64,000 nucleotides of DNA from Thermoleophilia bacterium (GTDB lineage Bacteria > Actinomycetota > Thermoleophilia > Gaiellales > SKUG01): the NCBI GenBank assembly GCA_025964555.1, contig JAOPYQ010000045.1, positions 1 to 64,000 on the forward strand. The letters are read 5' to 3'. Positions within the stretch are counted from its first letter, which is position 1; each line of letters starts with the position of its first letter. The notes under the pieces are model-generated. The model saw only the letters and a program-made list of their open reading frames with translations, ran no database searches and had not been told where the DNA came from. Positions 43,970 to 53,353 of this stretch are shown one piece after another. Made by a program: the position numbers and the translations under genes.

Positions 43970-43995
43970 CGTCAGTCGCGGTCCGACTGACGTCA
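43967..43995. terminator. Bidirectional hairpin including a stop codon
   Basis: A perfect 12-bp inverted repeat, TGACGTCAGTCG at 43967-43978 and CGACTGACGTCA at 43984-43995, with a 5-nt loop. It lies between two convergent genes and its first three bases are the TGA stop of the ART/PLD-like gene. Confidence 0.7.
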
Positions 43996-44003
43996 CCCGC
44001 GTG

Positions 44004-45626
44004 TCAGTGCAGCAGGATCGCTACCTTCTCGAAGTCCACCCGACCGGACGCGTGCTGGCTGAAGCCCGCGACCCACGTCTGCACCAGGTTGTCGCCGACC
44101 GGGCGATAGAGCGGCACCGCCGGCATGAGGCCCGACGGTCCGGTCAGCAGGTCCTCCAGGGCGCGATGCGCGTCCAGGCGCGCGCCGCCCGTCGAGTTCA
44201 CTGCCGACGCATAGGTCGCATCGAACTCGGGTGAGCACAGGTTCGACGTGTTGAGGCCGGCATCCACGTTCGCGCAGGTGAACAGCTGGTGGAAGTTCTG
44301 CGGGTCCGAGTAGTCGGGCAGCCATCCCTGCAGCACCATGTCGACGTCCGAGCGCGTCGGGGAGATGCCGATCCCGGTCTTCGCGAAGTCCGACTGCGCG
44401 GTCGGATGCGGAACCACGTCCACCCCGACGGATGCGAGGTTCGCCTGGATCTGGCCGACGATGAGCGCGTTCTTGCCGGTCGTCGCGTAGTACAGGTCGA
44501 GCTTGGGACCGCGCACCCACGCGCCCGCAGCGAGCTCCGCGTTCGCCCGGCTCGGCTCGGCGACGCCCGAGGCCGCCAGCAGGCGGGAGCCGGCGTTCAC
44601 GGAGGCTGCCCCGCGGATGTCGTCAGGCATGATCGTCGCGAGCGGCTGGTCCAGCCCCGGCCGCACGATCGTCCCGATCGCCGCGCGATCGATCGCCAGT
44701 GCGATGCCGCGTCGCACCGCCGGGTTCGCGAGCTCCGGCACCTTCGTGTTGAGGTACAGGTACTGCCCGTCGCCGCGCGGTACCTCGTGGAAGCGCGGAT
44801 CGTCCTTCCACGACGTGAGCGCCGAGGGGTGGATGGAACCGTTGCGCAGCGTCACGTCGAGGCGGCCCGCCCGGAACGTCGGCGACACCGATGCCGATGC
44901 GACTGCGAGCAGCTGCACCTCCTTGAGCCTGACCGAGCGCGCACCCCACCACTCGGGGTTCCGCGCAAGCACGAGCTCGGAGCGGCCACGCCCCGAGGCG
45001 ACCTTGAACGGCCCGGCCGTCACCAGGTAGGTGAGGTGCGTCCAGCGCGCGCCGCGTGCCTTCACGACGTGCGACGGCACGGGCGCCACCACGCTGCTCG
45101 CGAGCAGCTCGCCGAACCACGGCACCGGCATCGTCAGGTCGAAGCGGATCGTGCGCGCCCCGATCGCGGTGACCGATCGCACCGGGCTGAAGAACGTGCC
45201 GTAGAACCCGGGACGCGCCCGCGTGTAGCCCAGCTTGACGTCGGCCGCCGTTACCGGCATGCCGTCGCTCCACCTGGTCGGCCGGAGCGTGACCGTGTAG
45301 CGGAGCCCACCGTTGCTCACGGTCGGCTGCCCCGACGCGAGGTAGGGGATGAGCCTGCCGCTCGCTCCGGCGGGACTTCGATACAGCGCCGGGAACAGCA
45401 TGTCCTGGACGATCCGGTCCTCTTCGTACGCCGCCTTGCCCGGATCGATCGACGTCGGGAGCGTGCCGATCCCCACGCGCAGGATCTGCTTGCTCGCCGG
45501 CGCGAGGATCGCCGCACCGGCGGTCGCCGGCACGACCAGGGCGAGGCACGCCACAAGCACGGTCGCGATGAGCGCGGACAGCGGGGCGAGGCGGGGATGC
45601 GGCGGCATTGCTTCGAGGATCGGCAT
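44004..45626 (-). CDS. ABC transporter substrate-binding protein, family 5 (oligopeptide type)
   Basis: A 540-residue exported solute-binding protein. The signal sequence (LAPLSALIATVLVACLALVV, 12-31) has a Cys but no clear lipobox. The mature start QILRVGIGTLPTSIDPGKAA is typical of SBP_bac_5 proteins, as are LRPTRWSDGMPVTAADVKLG, GGLRYTVTLRP and RRGIALAIDRAAIG. It should bind peptides or similar solutes outside the membrane. No permease or ATPase gene is near, so it is an orphan binding protein. The start at 45626 gives the signal sequence; upstream GGGTAGGGGAC may serve as ribosome site or -10. Confidence 0.92.
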   Translation of the reverse strand: MPILEAMPPHPRLAPLSALIATVLVACLALVVPATAGAAILAPASKQILRVGIGTLPTSIDPGKAAYEEDRIVQDMLFPALYRSPAGASGRLIPYLASGQPTVSNGGLRYTVTLRPTRWSDGMPVTAADVKLGYTRARPGFYGTFFSPVRSVTAIGARTIRFDLTMPVPWFGELLASSVVAPVPSHVVKARGARWTHLTYLVTAGPFKVASGRGRSELVLARNPEWWGARSVRLKEVQLLAVASASVSPTFRAGRLDVTLRNGSIHPSALTSWKDDPRFHEVPRGDGQYLYLNTKVPELANPAVRRGIALAIDRAAIGTIVRPGLDQPLATIMPDDIRGAASVNAGSRLLAASGVAEPSRANAELAAGAWVRGPKLDLYYATTGKNALIVGQIQANLASVGVDVVPHPTAQSDFAKTGIGISPTRSDVDMVLQGWLPDYSDPQNFHQLFTCANVDAGLNTSNLCSPEFDATYASAVNSTGGARLDAHRALEDLLTGPSGLMPAVPLYRPVGDNLVQTWVAGFSQHASGRVDFEKVAILLH

Positions 45627-45711
45627 GCCGTCCCCTACCCATGATCGGTACGTCGTACGATCTTCGTCCTGCAGCCACGTCCGATCTCGGCTGCGGTGCG
45701 TAGGGGCATGC

Positions 45712-45921
45712 ATGACGACGTTCCTGCACCGCATCCACGACGCCCGTGCCCGCATCGACGCCGCCGTCGCGCTCGCGGCGGTCCTCACGACGCTGTGCCT
45801 GGCGGTCGCGGTCGGCGCCGGCATCGCGGCCGCCACCGCAGAGCCGACGCTTCCCGCCTCGCCACCGTCGGCAGGTTCGATGCCGGAGCACGCCGTGGGC
45901 ATGCACGACCATGGTTCGTGA
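45712..45921 (+). CDS. Small single-span membrane protein, 69 residues
   Basis: It begins MTTFLHRIHDARARIDAAVA and has one strong membrane helix (AALAAVLTTLCLAVAVGAGIAA type), then a Pro/Ser-rich tail ending EHAVGMHDHGS. The His-rich end could bind metal, but that is a guess. It is divergent from the oligopeptide-binding protein gene; the stretch TAGGGG occurs 5 nt before both start codons. I cannot assign a family. Confidence 0.65.
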   Translation: MTTFLHRIHDARARIDAAVALAAVLTTLCLAVAVGAGIAAATAEPTLPASPPSAGSMPEHAVGMHDHGS

Positions 45922-45935
45922 CCGAGGGCGACGGC

Positions 45936-46412
45936 TCAGCGCGATTCGGCCGCGCTGCGCTCGCTCCACGAGGTCCAGGTCGTCGAGATCGGCGCCGCGT
46001 CGGGTGCGAGCGCCGTCAGGCTGACGCTGTGCGATTCGGCAGCGCCGATCGCGCACGTGCCGCGCCTGGTCGGGATCGAGAACGACATGGTACGCCCCGC
46101 AGGCAGCGTGATCGTCGGGCCGGCGTATTGGCTGTATCCGCAGTCCCAGGTGGGATAGAGCACGCGCGTGGCCCAGTCGTCGACCACGGTGGACAGGACG
46201 AAGGACTGGCTCGAACAGCTGCGTGCTTCGAAGCGCAGCTCGCCCGGTGATACGCCACCGTCCCGCGCGGTCAGCTCGACGCATGGCACGCTGCTCGTGC
46301 TCGGCGTTGTGGGCGGCGTCGTGCCCCGATCGCCGTTCCTGGCCTGCGCCGCGGGGGCAGTGAGCGCCAGGGTGGTCATCGCCGCGATCGCGAGGAGGGT
46401 TCGTGCGTGCAT
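45936..46412 (-). CDS. Secreted hypothetical protein, 158 residues
   Basis: The signal peptide is clear: MHARTLLAIAAMTTLALTAP with an AQA cleavage region near residue 24. A Thr/Pro-rich linker leads to a strand-rich domain with four Cys residues (PCVEL, ARSCSSQSF, TWDCGYS, GTCAIG), likely two disulfides. LRFEARSCSSQSFVLSTVVD and TITLPAGRTMSFSIP suggest a beta-sandwich. No family recognised. A palindrome, GGATCGACGTCGATCC, lies 25 nt before the ATG (46437-46452) and may be its operator. Confidence 0.8.
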   Translation of the reverse strand: MHARTLLAIAAMTTLALTAPAAQARNGDRGTTPPTTPSTSSVPCVELTARDGGVSPGELRFEARSCSSQSFVLSTVVDDWATRVLYPTWDCGYSQYAGPTITLPAGRTMSFSIPTRRGTCAIGAAESHSVSLTALAPDAAPISTTWTSWSERSAAESR

Positions 46413-46436
46413 GGTGGATCCTTCGTTGCTTCGGGC

Positions 46437-46452
46437 GGATCGACGTCGATCC
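46437..46452. promoter_or_regulatory. 16-nt perfect palindrome between divergent secreted-protein genes
   Basis: GGATCGACGTCGATCC, 25 nt upstream of the minus-strand secreted protein. A second palindrome, GGTCCTAGGACC, lies at 46505-46516. Both sit in the roughly 245-nt space before the large LamG protein gene, which also holds repeated TTCGACAG words. Confidence 0.4.
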
Positions 46453-46658
46453 GGTGACTGCCTGCAGTGTCGGGTGGGGGAGGTCCGGCCTGCCAGTGGA
46501 CATTGGTCCTAGGACCCGGCGATCTGTCAGCGCCAAGGACGAGAGATCGACCGAAATTCGACAGCATCATGTCGCCAGAACGACGGGCGAGGGCTCGACA
46601 TGCCCAGAGTTTCGACAGTTGCTCCAGCTTCGGCCCCGGCGTGCCGAAAGATCAAGCA

Positions 46659-49600
46659 ATGCCCGCCCCCGTCTCACGGACGCTCGTGCGAGCGCGCCAT
46701 GCGCGCCCTCGAGGCGTGCGTGCGCTGGTCCGCGTCGCAGCGCTCGCGAGCTGGCTGCTCGTCGCCCTGCTGATGCCTGCCGCGGCGGACGCCATCACCG
46801 TGTCGGGCACCGCCTACAACGATGGAGCCGAGGTCGCCGTCTGGACCGGCTGTGACGGGGCTACGAATCGCGTCGCCCTCGCAGTCAACGGCGTGCTGCA
46901 CTCCGTCGTGCCCTGCGACGCCGCCGGCACCTTCACGTTCGCCGGCGTCGCTCCGGCCGCCGCGAACCAGGTCCTGACCGTGTGGTTCGACGGACACGCC
47001 GACAAGGCGGCGCTCTACACCCGGAACGTGGACACCACGACGAACATCACCGGCCTGCCGCTCATCCGGTCGCAGGTGGTCGTGACCTCGGAGAACGCGA
47101 ACCCGATCACCAACGCGGACATCGCGATCTGGGACGGCCCCAACGACGCCGACGTCCCCGTGACGATCACCACCGGCGCCCTGACGGTGGCGGCCTCGAA
47201 CACGCGCATCCACGTCCTGGCCGGCGACACCTTTGCTCCCGGGGGCAACGTGACGGTCGCCACGATGCGGGTGGAGGGGACCTACACCGGTGCGGCCGAG
47301 ACCTTGGTCCTGACGGGCGGCACGGCGAGCGCCTGCACCACGACGTCCCAGAGTTCGATGCGTCCGATCTGCCTCGGGGCCGGCGCGACCTTCACCGCAC
47401 CGGCCGTGGTGCGCTACACCACGAGCAACAACGCACTGTTCCCGGACGCCGTCACCTTCAATGCGCTCCAGTTGCGACCGACTTCCGGCTCGCCGACCTA
47501 CACCATCGCCGACGCGGCCACGGACCTGGTCATGGCTTCCACGCTCGACGTCGGAACCGGAGCTGCAGCCGTGACCACCCGGGTCGCGCTCGGCGAGCTG
47601 CGGGTCGCGGGCACCGCCACGGTCAATGCACTCGCGGTGTACGGCGCGACGAACGTCGGCCTCCTGCGCCATGGCGGCGACCTCACCGGCGCGGGCACGG
47701 TTTCGACCGACCTGGGCAGCATCGTGCGAATGCGTCCGCCGAGCGGAGCGACAGTGCTGTTCGGGACCACCTCGGGCTCGTCAGCCTGGACGATCGCGAA
47801 CCTCGAGATCGAGAACGCCGGCGCGGTCGCTGCCACGGTCCGCTTCGCCGCCGGTGGCACGGGCACGATCAACGTCGTCGACACGCTCACGCTCGGCAGG
47901 ACCACCGATCCGGGGCGAGTCACGCTCGACGCGGAGACGAACGACCGCGCGCTCGACGTCGACACCTTCTTCGACATGGAGTCGCCCGGCTCGTACGCGG
48001 CATCGTCGACGGTCCCGCTGACGATCGGCAAGGACTTCGACACCGACAGCGGCAGCCAGTTCCAGGCGAACACCGGCACGGTGACCTTCGACACGCCGGA
48101 CCTCGTGAGTCGCATCACGTACGGTGCGAGCGCCACCTTCTACAACGTGGTCAGCACTGTGCCCGCCAAGGTGCTGCGCTTCGACCCCGCGCACCAGACG
48201 AACATCACCAACCTCACCGTCAACGGCGGCGCCTGCGGAACACGGGCCGGGATCGCGTCCTACCTCGAGGGCACCCGCTTCCCGCTCAACGTCACCGGAA
48301 CCGCGTCGGTGCAGTACGCCGACGTCATCGACAGCCAGGCGATCCTGCCGCTGACCGCCACCAACTCCACGAACGGCGGCAACAACACGGGCTGGACGGT
48401 CACGGGATCATGCGGCACTGTCACCGTGTCGGGCACCGCGTACCAGGACGAGCTCGGCGCGGTCTGGTCGGGCTGCGACGGCGTCACGCCCAATATCGCG
48501 ATGAGCGTCAACGGCTACGGCAAGCGAACGACGACGTGCTCCGCCGCGACCGGCGCATACGTGTTCACGCCGGTCCCTGATCCAGGGCTCATGCTCGCCG
48601 TGTTCATGGACACCACGGACCCGATCCCGGGCGTCACCTACACCACGGCCCCGTCTACGCCGGTCAACCTCACCGGGCTGGATGTCACCTACGCTCGAGT
48701 GCGGCTGCGGAGCGAGACCGCCGCACCCATGACAAACCGGCTCATGGCCATGTACGACAACGAGAACGACCCGAGCGTCGTCGTCGACATCGCGGAGTTC
48801 AGCCAGACCATGTCCGCCGTGTCGAAGCCCGAGGTCCTGATCGAGGCCGGCGACACGTACCAGCCGGAGAACGACGTGACCGTGGGCAGCATGGATGTTC
48901 GTGGCACGTACCGCCAGTCGCTGGACATGATCACGCTCAGCCTGAGGGACGGCGGCACGAACACCTCGTGCTCGACCGGTCCCGGGGTGCAGATGCCGAT
49001 GTGCGTGAGCCCGGGTGGTTCGATCGTGACCGATGGCGGCAACGGCGAGATCCGCTTCCAGGCGCCCTCGGCGATCGTGGTCCAGTCGACCACGTATCCC
49101 AGCCTCCTCATCGAACCCGTCGCGAGCGTCCCGTCGATCACGCTCGGCCATGCGCCGTCGACCACGATACTCGTGGAAGGGACGTTCGAGCTGGGCGGGG
49201 TGGGCGGCAACGTGTCGACCGTCGACTCCACCCTCTACAGCCCGACAGTCAATGTCGTCGGCGGCATCAACTCCGTCGGTGAGCTGGACGTGGAGGTCGG
49301 CCAGACCCTGACCGGGACCAGCGACATCCTGATCACCGCCGGCATCGTCGACGTCGGGACGATCGACATGACCGGTGGCACGATCGAGCAGCGGATCAGC
49401 GCGACGCAGGGGTCCGGGCCACAGGGCGCCGGCAACCACACGTACAACAACATCACGTACTCCAACGCGGGGGCCACGTCGAACGTCATCAACCTGCGCG
49501 CCGCGACCGCCGGCACCATCAAGGTGCGCGGGACCATGCAGGTCGGCCGCGCGACGGACACGGCGACGACGACGCTCATCAACGGCGCCTTCGACGAGAC

Positions 49601-51611
49601 GATCGACATCGACGGAAACCTGCTCATCACCAGTCGGGGTGCAGTCACGGCGGCAGCATCCGCAGCAACGCCGTTCTCGATCGCCGACGACTTCACGAAT
49701 CAGGGGACGTTCACGCCGTCGGGCGGACGCGTGACGTTCGACGACGCGTCGAAGATCTCGAGCATCGTCACGAGCGCCCCGACGACGTTCTCGAACCTGC
49801 TGTCGACGACCCCGAACGAGACCCTGCGCTTCCAGTCGGGGATGACCGCCACGGTGACCGGCACCTTCACGGCCAATGGCGGCAGCTGCGGATCTCCCGT
49901 CGCGCTCGAGTCGACCTCGGCGGGCTCGCCGTGGACGATCAACATGGGAATTTCCGCCGTGCAGTACGCGACGCTCCGCGACTCCACCGCAGCCCCAGTG
50001 CGCACGGCGACGACGTCGGGCAACCTCGGTGGCAACACGGGGTGGACCTTCTCCGGCGGCTGCGCCGCGCCGACCAACCTGCTGTCGCACGACACGAACG
50101 CCTCCGGATCGGGTGTCCCGCAGAACACGAACATCCTCGTCGACGCCCCGCACATGTCGTGGATCAACAACTCCGGGCTCGCGGCGGACCGCCAGCGCAC
50201 CCAGGTCGTCAACACGCCGGTCGACGCAACCGTGTCGGCGCTGTGGCACCTCGACGGCGCGGGCACCGACGTCGCGGGCGGCGGCGGAGGCAGCATCGCG
50301 TCGCTCGCCGCTCCCAACGACGCCTCCTGGGACGTCGCGAACGCGCAGTCCGGATTCGGGCAGGTGCTCGATCTCGACGGCGATGACGTCGCGACGCCGC
50401 CGGCCGCGAGCAGCTCGCTCGACCTCGACACGTTCACGGTCGACGCCTGGGTCCGCCTGGACGCCCTGACCGGCGCGGTCGGCACGGACGACGTCATCCT
50501 CGACAAGCGCACCGCGGCCGACGCGACGAACGTGCGGCTCGCCGTGCGTCGGACCGGAGCCAGCACGGGCGTCGTGACGGCCGATATCTCGACGGGCGGC
50601 GCGGGCGTGTCGCTGCCGGCGGCACTGCTCGGCACGTCCAACCTCAACGACGGCCGATGGCACCACGTCGCCTACGTCGTCGATTCGGGTCCTGCAGACC
50701 CGAGCAAGGTGCAGACCGTCTACGTCGACGGCGTCGCCGAGGCGACCGGCACCTTCTCCGGCAACGTCGACAACCCGGCAGTCGCCGTCGCGATCGGTGG
50801 CACCGCGAGCCTCGGCGAATTCCTCGACGGGCAGGTCGACGACGTCCGGATCTCGGCGGTCGCGCGAAGCGCCGGCGAGCTGCGCGGCTACGTGCGGACG
50901 CGCATGCCCCACGGGACGTCGATGTGGGACAGCGATCCGACGGACGCGGGCATCGCGCTCACCAGCTGTGCCAACGTCGCGCGCTGCGCCGATGTCACCT
51001 ACGCAGGACCGGCCCTCGTGCGCGACGGTGCGCGCTGGTACGCGCGCGGCAAGCTGAAGTCGACCACCAACATCTGGTCGGGCTGGAGCACCTGGGACTA
51101 CTTCGAGACCGCCGCGGCGATGACCATCGCGATCCCGAGCGGAGCCGCGTCGACGCTGCCGCAGTCGCTGGCCGGAGCCGACTCCACGGCGACGAGCACC
51201 GTGACCGTGTTCACCAACGACCGCAACGGCTACACGCTCACCGCGAAGGGACCCGACGATTCCTGGGGCATGAGCGGACCGGCCGCCGCGGTCCTGCCAC
51301 GATGGACGGGTGCTCCCACCGCCCCGACGACCTGGCCGGCCGGAACGAGTGGCTACTTCGGGCTCACGGTGCTGTCGGCCACGGGCGGCAAGGACACCGC
51401 GACGTGGGGGACCGGGACCCTCAAGGACGACCTTGCCACCCTCAAGTACGCTGGCCTGCAGCTGTCGACGGCGACGGTCCTGCACCGACGATCGTCGTAC
51501 TCGGCCGCCACGGACACGATCGTGTCTTCGTATCGCGCGAACGTCGGGCCGGCGCAGACCGCCGGCACCTACACCACGACGATCACCTACACGGCCGTCC
51601 CCAACGTCTGA
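46659..51611 (+). CDS. Large secreted LamG-domain surface protein
   Basis: A 1650-residue exported protein. Signal peptide: basic N-region (about 1-25) and LASWLLVALLMPAAADA. A duplicated module follows, each copy opening with a similar head (TVSGTAYNDGAEVAVWTGCDG near 48 and TVSGTAYQDELGAVWSGCDG near 590) and continuing with long beta-rich, Thr/Gly-rich stretches like autotransporter or filamentous repeats. At about 1190-1400 lies a LamG/concanavalin-A-like domain (VSALWHLDGAGTDVAGG, LDTFTVDAWVRLDAL, RWHHVAYVVDSG, GQVDDVRISAVARS). A WxL-like beta domain ends it. No sortase motif or C-terminal membrane helix is seen. Probable adhesin or sugar-binding surface protein. Confidence 0.88.
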   Translation: MPAPVSRTLVRARHARPRGVRALVRVAALASWLLVALLMPAAADAITVSGTAYNDGAEVAVWTGCDGATNRVALAVNGVLHSVVPCDAAGTFTFAGVAPAAANQVLTVWFDGHADKAALYTRNVDTTTNITGLPLIRSQVVVTSENANPITNADIAIWDGPNDADVPVTITTGALTVAASNTRIHVLAGDTFAPGGNVTVATMRVEGTYTGAAETLVLTGGTASACTTTSQSSMRPICLGAGATFTAPAVVRYTTSNNALFPDAVTFNALQLRPTSGSPTYTIADAATDLVMASTLDVGTGAAAVTTRVALGELRVAGTATVNALAVYGATNVGLLRHGGDLTGAGTVSTDLGSIVRMRPPSGATVLFGTTSGSSAWTIANLEIENAGAVAATVRFAAGGTGTINVVDTLTLGRTTDPGRVTLDAETNDRALDVDTFFDMESPGSYAASSTVPLTIGKDFDTDSGSQFQANTGTVTFDTPDLVSRITYGASATFYNVVSTVPAKVLRFDPAHQTNITNLTVNGGACGTRAGIASYLEGTRFPLNVTGTASVQYADVIDSQAILPLTATNSTNGGNNTGWTVTGSCGTVTVSGTAYQDELGAVWSGCDGVTPNIAMSVNGYGKRTTTCSAATGAYVFTPVPDPGLMLAVFMDTTDPIPGVTYTTAPSTPVNLTGLDVTYARVRLRSETAAPMTNRLMAMYDNENDPSVVVDIAEFSQTMSAVSKPEVLIEAGDTYQPENDVTVGSMDVRGTYRQSLDMITLSLRDGGTNTSCSTGPGVQMPMCVSPGGSIVTDGGNGEIRFQAPSAIVVQSTTYPSLLIEPVASVPSITLGHAPSTTILVEGTFELGGVGGNVSTVDSTLYSPTVNVVGGINSVGELDVEVGQTLTGTSDILITAGIVDVGTIDMTGGTIEQRISATQGSGPQGAGNHTYNNITYSNAGATSNVINLRAATAGTIKVRGTMQVGRATDTATTTLINGAFDETIDIDGNLLITSRGAVTAAASAATPFSIADDFTNQGTFTPSGGRVTFDDASKISSIVTSAPTTFSNLLSTTPNETLRFQSGMTATVTGTFTANGGSCGSPVALESTSAGSPWTINMGISAVQYATLRDSTAAPVRTATTSGNLGGNTGWTFSGGCAAPTNLLSHDTNASGSGVPQNTNILVDAPHMSWINNSGLAADRQRTQVVNTPVDATVSALWHLDGAGTDVAGGGGGSIASLAAPNDASWDVANAQSGFGQVLDLDGDDVATPPAASSSLDLDTFTVDAWVRLDALTGAVGTDDVILDKRTAADATNVRLAVRRTGASTGVVTADISTGGAGVSLPAALLGTSNLNDGRWHHVAYVVDSGPADPSKVQTVYVDGVAEATGTFSGNVDNPAVAVAIGGTASLGEFLDGQVDDVRISAVARSAGELRGYVRTRMPHGTSMWDSDPTDAGIALTSCANVARCADVTYAGPALVRDGARWYARGKLKSTTNIWSGWSTWDYFETAAAMTIAIPSGAASTLPQSLAGADSTATSTVTVFTNDRNGYTLTAKGPDDSWGMSGPAAAVLPRWTGAPTAPTTWPAGTSGYFGLTVLSATGGKDTATWGTGTLKDDLATLKYAGLQLSTATVLHRRSSYSAATDTIVSSYRANVGPAQTAGTYTTTITYTAVPNV

Positions 51612-51615
51612 GACG

Positions 51616-51654
51616 ACGAACGCCGCCCGACCGAAGGGTCGAGCGGCGCTTCGT
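51616..51654. terminator. Bidirectional hairpin terminator
   Basis: A long hairpin with ACGAA...TTCGT ends, CGCCGC/GCGGCG and CGACC/GGTCG steps and a short GAA loop lies between the convergent LamG gene and the minus-strand anchored protein gene. Confidence 0.7.
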
Positions 51655-51686
51655 TCACCGGTGTCGTCCCGCGCGTGCGGGTACGG

Positions 51687-52232
51687 TCAGCCGTTCGACT
51701 CGCCCTTCCCGCCGTCGTCGGCAGGATCGATGTCGATGGAGGAGGCGACGAGCGCCGCCTTGCCGTCGAACTCCGCGTACCTGTCATCCGAGAACTCGTC
51801 GCCGTACTGCTTGGCGAACTCGTCCTGCTGGAATTCGACGACCTCGCCCTCGACCTTCGCGCGCAGCTGGGGTTCGAGCGGGACCGCCTTGCTGTCGACG
51901 AACATGTCGTCCGTCACGCCGACGACCGGGATGTTGAGCTTGTCGCTGTCGCCGCCGAGCGTGAACGAGGACTCGTTGATCACGTCGTCGATCTCCTCGG
52001 TGAGCGTGACCTGCTCGCCGACGAACTTCGATCCGTCGTCCTCGGTGAGCTCGGCGACCGTGATCTCGTCGCCGGACTTCGTGGTTCCGACGCTCCTGGA
52101 TCCCTCGTCGTCGCCGCGCATCGCCAGCCAGGCGACGAGCGCCACCAGGGCCAGGGCGAGCAACGCCAAGGGTATGAGCCAGCCAGCCTTGCGGTCGTCC
52201 TTCATCGGGACACGATCGCCTGCAGTTGCCAT
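51687..52232 (-). CDS. Membrane-anchored hypothetical protein, 181 residues
   Basis: After a short basic head one membrane helix (WLIPLALLALALVALVAWLA, about 18-37) anchors an acidic external domain. The domain is strand-rich (EITVAELTEDDGSKFVGEQV, TLTEEIDDVINESSFTLGG) and looks like a small OB- or beta-barrel fold; the tail is Asp/Gly-rich. AGGAA lies upstream of the ATG. It is the last gene of a minus-strand cluster with DUF2382, PRC-barrel and TM proteins, so a stress or envelope role is likely by association. No family assigned. Confidence 0.82.
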   Translation of the reverse strand: MATAGDRVPMKDDRKAGWLIPLALLALALVALVAWLAMRGDDEGSRSVGTTKSGDEITVAELTEDDGSKFVGEQVTLTEEIDDVINESSFTLGGDSDKLNIPVVGVTDDMFVDSKAVPLEPQLRAKVEGEVVEFQQDEFAKQYGDEFSDDRYAEFDGKAALVASSIDIDPADDGGKGESNG

Positions 52233-52263
52233 GTGATTCCTACGCTCCGTTCAGGGTTCGGGG

Positions 52264-52677
52264 TCAGGGCGTGACGTCTTCGACGTCGCCCTCGATCTGG
52301 ATGTGCTCGGACTTGAGCGTCGCGTCGATCCGGTGCTCCTCTGTCGTCACCCGCTTGCGGATCACGACGCGTTCGCGGACCACGAGCTCCTTGCGCACGA
52401 CGATGCGCTCCTCGAAGAGCGGGATCGAGATCGACCCGTCCTCGAGCGTGAGGATCTCGCCGCTGTCGCCCTCGAGCGGTGCCGCGATCTCGGTGTCGCC
52501 GTACTCGACCTCGCGACTCACGACGTCCTGGTAGCGTTCGGATTCCACGCGCTTGCGGGCGGTGACGCTGCCGGATACGAACTCGCGCTTGTCGACGATG
52601 AGTTCCTCGTCGTGAGCAGTGAGGGTCGCGCCCTCGTTGTCCGGGTCCTCACCCGTTCCGTTCCATGTGCGGTTCAT
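52264..52677 (-). CDS. DUF2382 (YsnF/AvaK-type) domain protein
   Basis: A 137-residue protein made of the DUF2382 domain: LTAHDEELIVDKREFVSGSV, ARKRVESERYQDVVSREVEY and PLFEERIVVRKELVVRERVV followed by IRKRVTTEEHRI. The repeated V.v.ke.v..e.v.v.k pattern is characteristic. The domain is common in stress-induced proteins of bacteria on soil or rock surfaces, and often fused to PRC-barrels, as in the neighbour upstream. Its start overlaps the stop of the preceding membrane protein gene (ATGA), so translation is coupled. Confidence 0.92.
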   Translation of the reverse strand: MNRTWNGTGEDPDNEGATLTAHDEELIVDKREFVSGSVTARKRVESERYQDVVSREVEYGDTEIAAPLEGDSGEILTLEDGSISIPLFEERIVVRKELVVRERVVIRKRVTTEEHRIDATLKSEHIQIEGDVEDVTP

Positions 52678-53330
52678 CGGACGATCCCTCGGTTCATGTG
52701 TCGGTCCGCGTCGAGGACGGCGCCCTCGCGGGTGTTCGCGATCGATTCGTCGGCGCGTCGGTGGAAGCGGGTTCCCCAGCGCCCACCAAGTGCACTTGCC
52801 AGGAGCATCGTGGCGAGCGTCGCGAGCGCGGTGAGTACCGCACCGACGGCCAGGTCGTCGCCGAGCCCGTCGAGGCGCGGCAGCTCCGCACGGTCGAGCA
52901 CGTCGTACTCGGACCCGAGCCAGGTGCCGAGCCCTGCGAACACGGCTCCGAGCACGATGACCCACACCGCGACCATCACGCCGTTGCGCACGCCGTCGTA
53001 GCGCGCGATGCGCCCCGCGGCCCAGCCGCCTGCGAGGAACGAGAGGAACACGGTCGCCAGGCCCCCGATCACTGCGGCCCAGCCGATCTCGTCGCCGTCG
53101 AGTCCCTCGGCACCGAGCTGGTAGCCGATGCCACCGATCGCCGCCGCGACGAGCCCGCCGATGATGGTCAGCAGCGCAACCGCCACGAGGGCGCCCGTCA
53201 GCGTCGCCGGTATGTCGAGACCGCCGAAGCGGCCCTTCGTCACTGCGATGCCGGCGTCGTCGTGGATCCGGGTCGTGGCGACCCCGGATCCACGGACGAC
53301 GACCGGATCGCCGTCATGGTGTCGTGCCAT
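52674..53330 (-). CDS. Four-helix membrane protein of the stress cluster
   Basis: A 218-residue protein with four hydrophobic segments: LTGALVAVALLTIIGGLVAA, WAAVIGGLATVFLSFLAGG, VMVAVWVIVLGAVFAGLG and AVLTALATLATMLLASALGG. Gly-rich helices and the motif GGWAAGRIARYDG recall TIGR04086-like/YrzE-type membrane proteins, but I am not certain. The soluble C-terminus is basic. It lies between DUF2382 and PRC-barrel genes, overlapping the former by 4 nt. Function unknown. Confidence 0.85.
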   Translation of the reverse strand: MARHHDGDPVVVRGSGVATTRIHDDAGIAVTKGRFGGLDIPATLTGALVAVALLTIIGGLVAAAIGGIGYQLGAEGLDGDEIGWAAVIGGLATVFLSFLAGGWAAGRIARYDGVRNGVMVAVWVIVLGAVFAGLGTWLGSEYDVLDRAELPRLDGLGDDLAVGAVLTALATLATMLLASALGGRWGTRFHRRADESIANTREGAVLDADRHMNRGIVR

Positions 53331-53353
53331 GTCAGTGATCCTCCGGTCTGATG

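Noticed and set aside
45936-46250. Plus-strand frames over the secreted 158-residue protein
   Set aside because: Shadow frames of the minus-strand gene, whose signal peptide and Cys pattern are clear.
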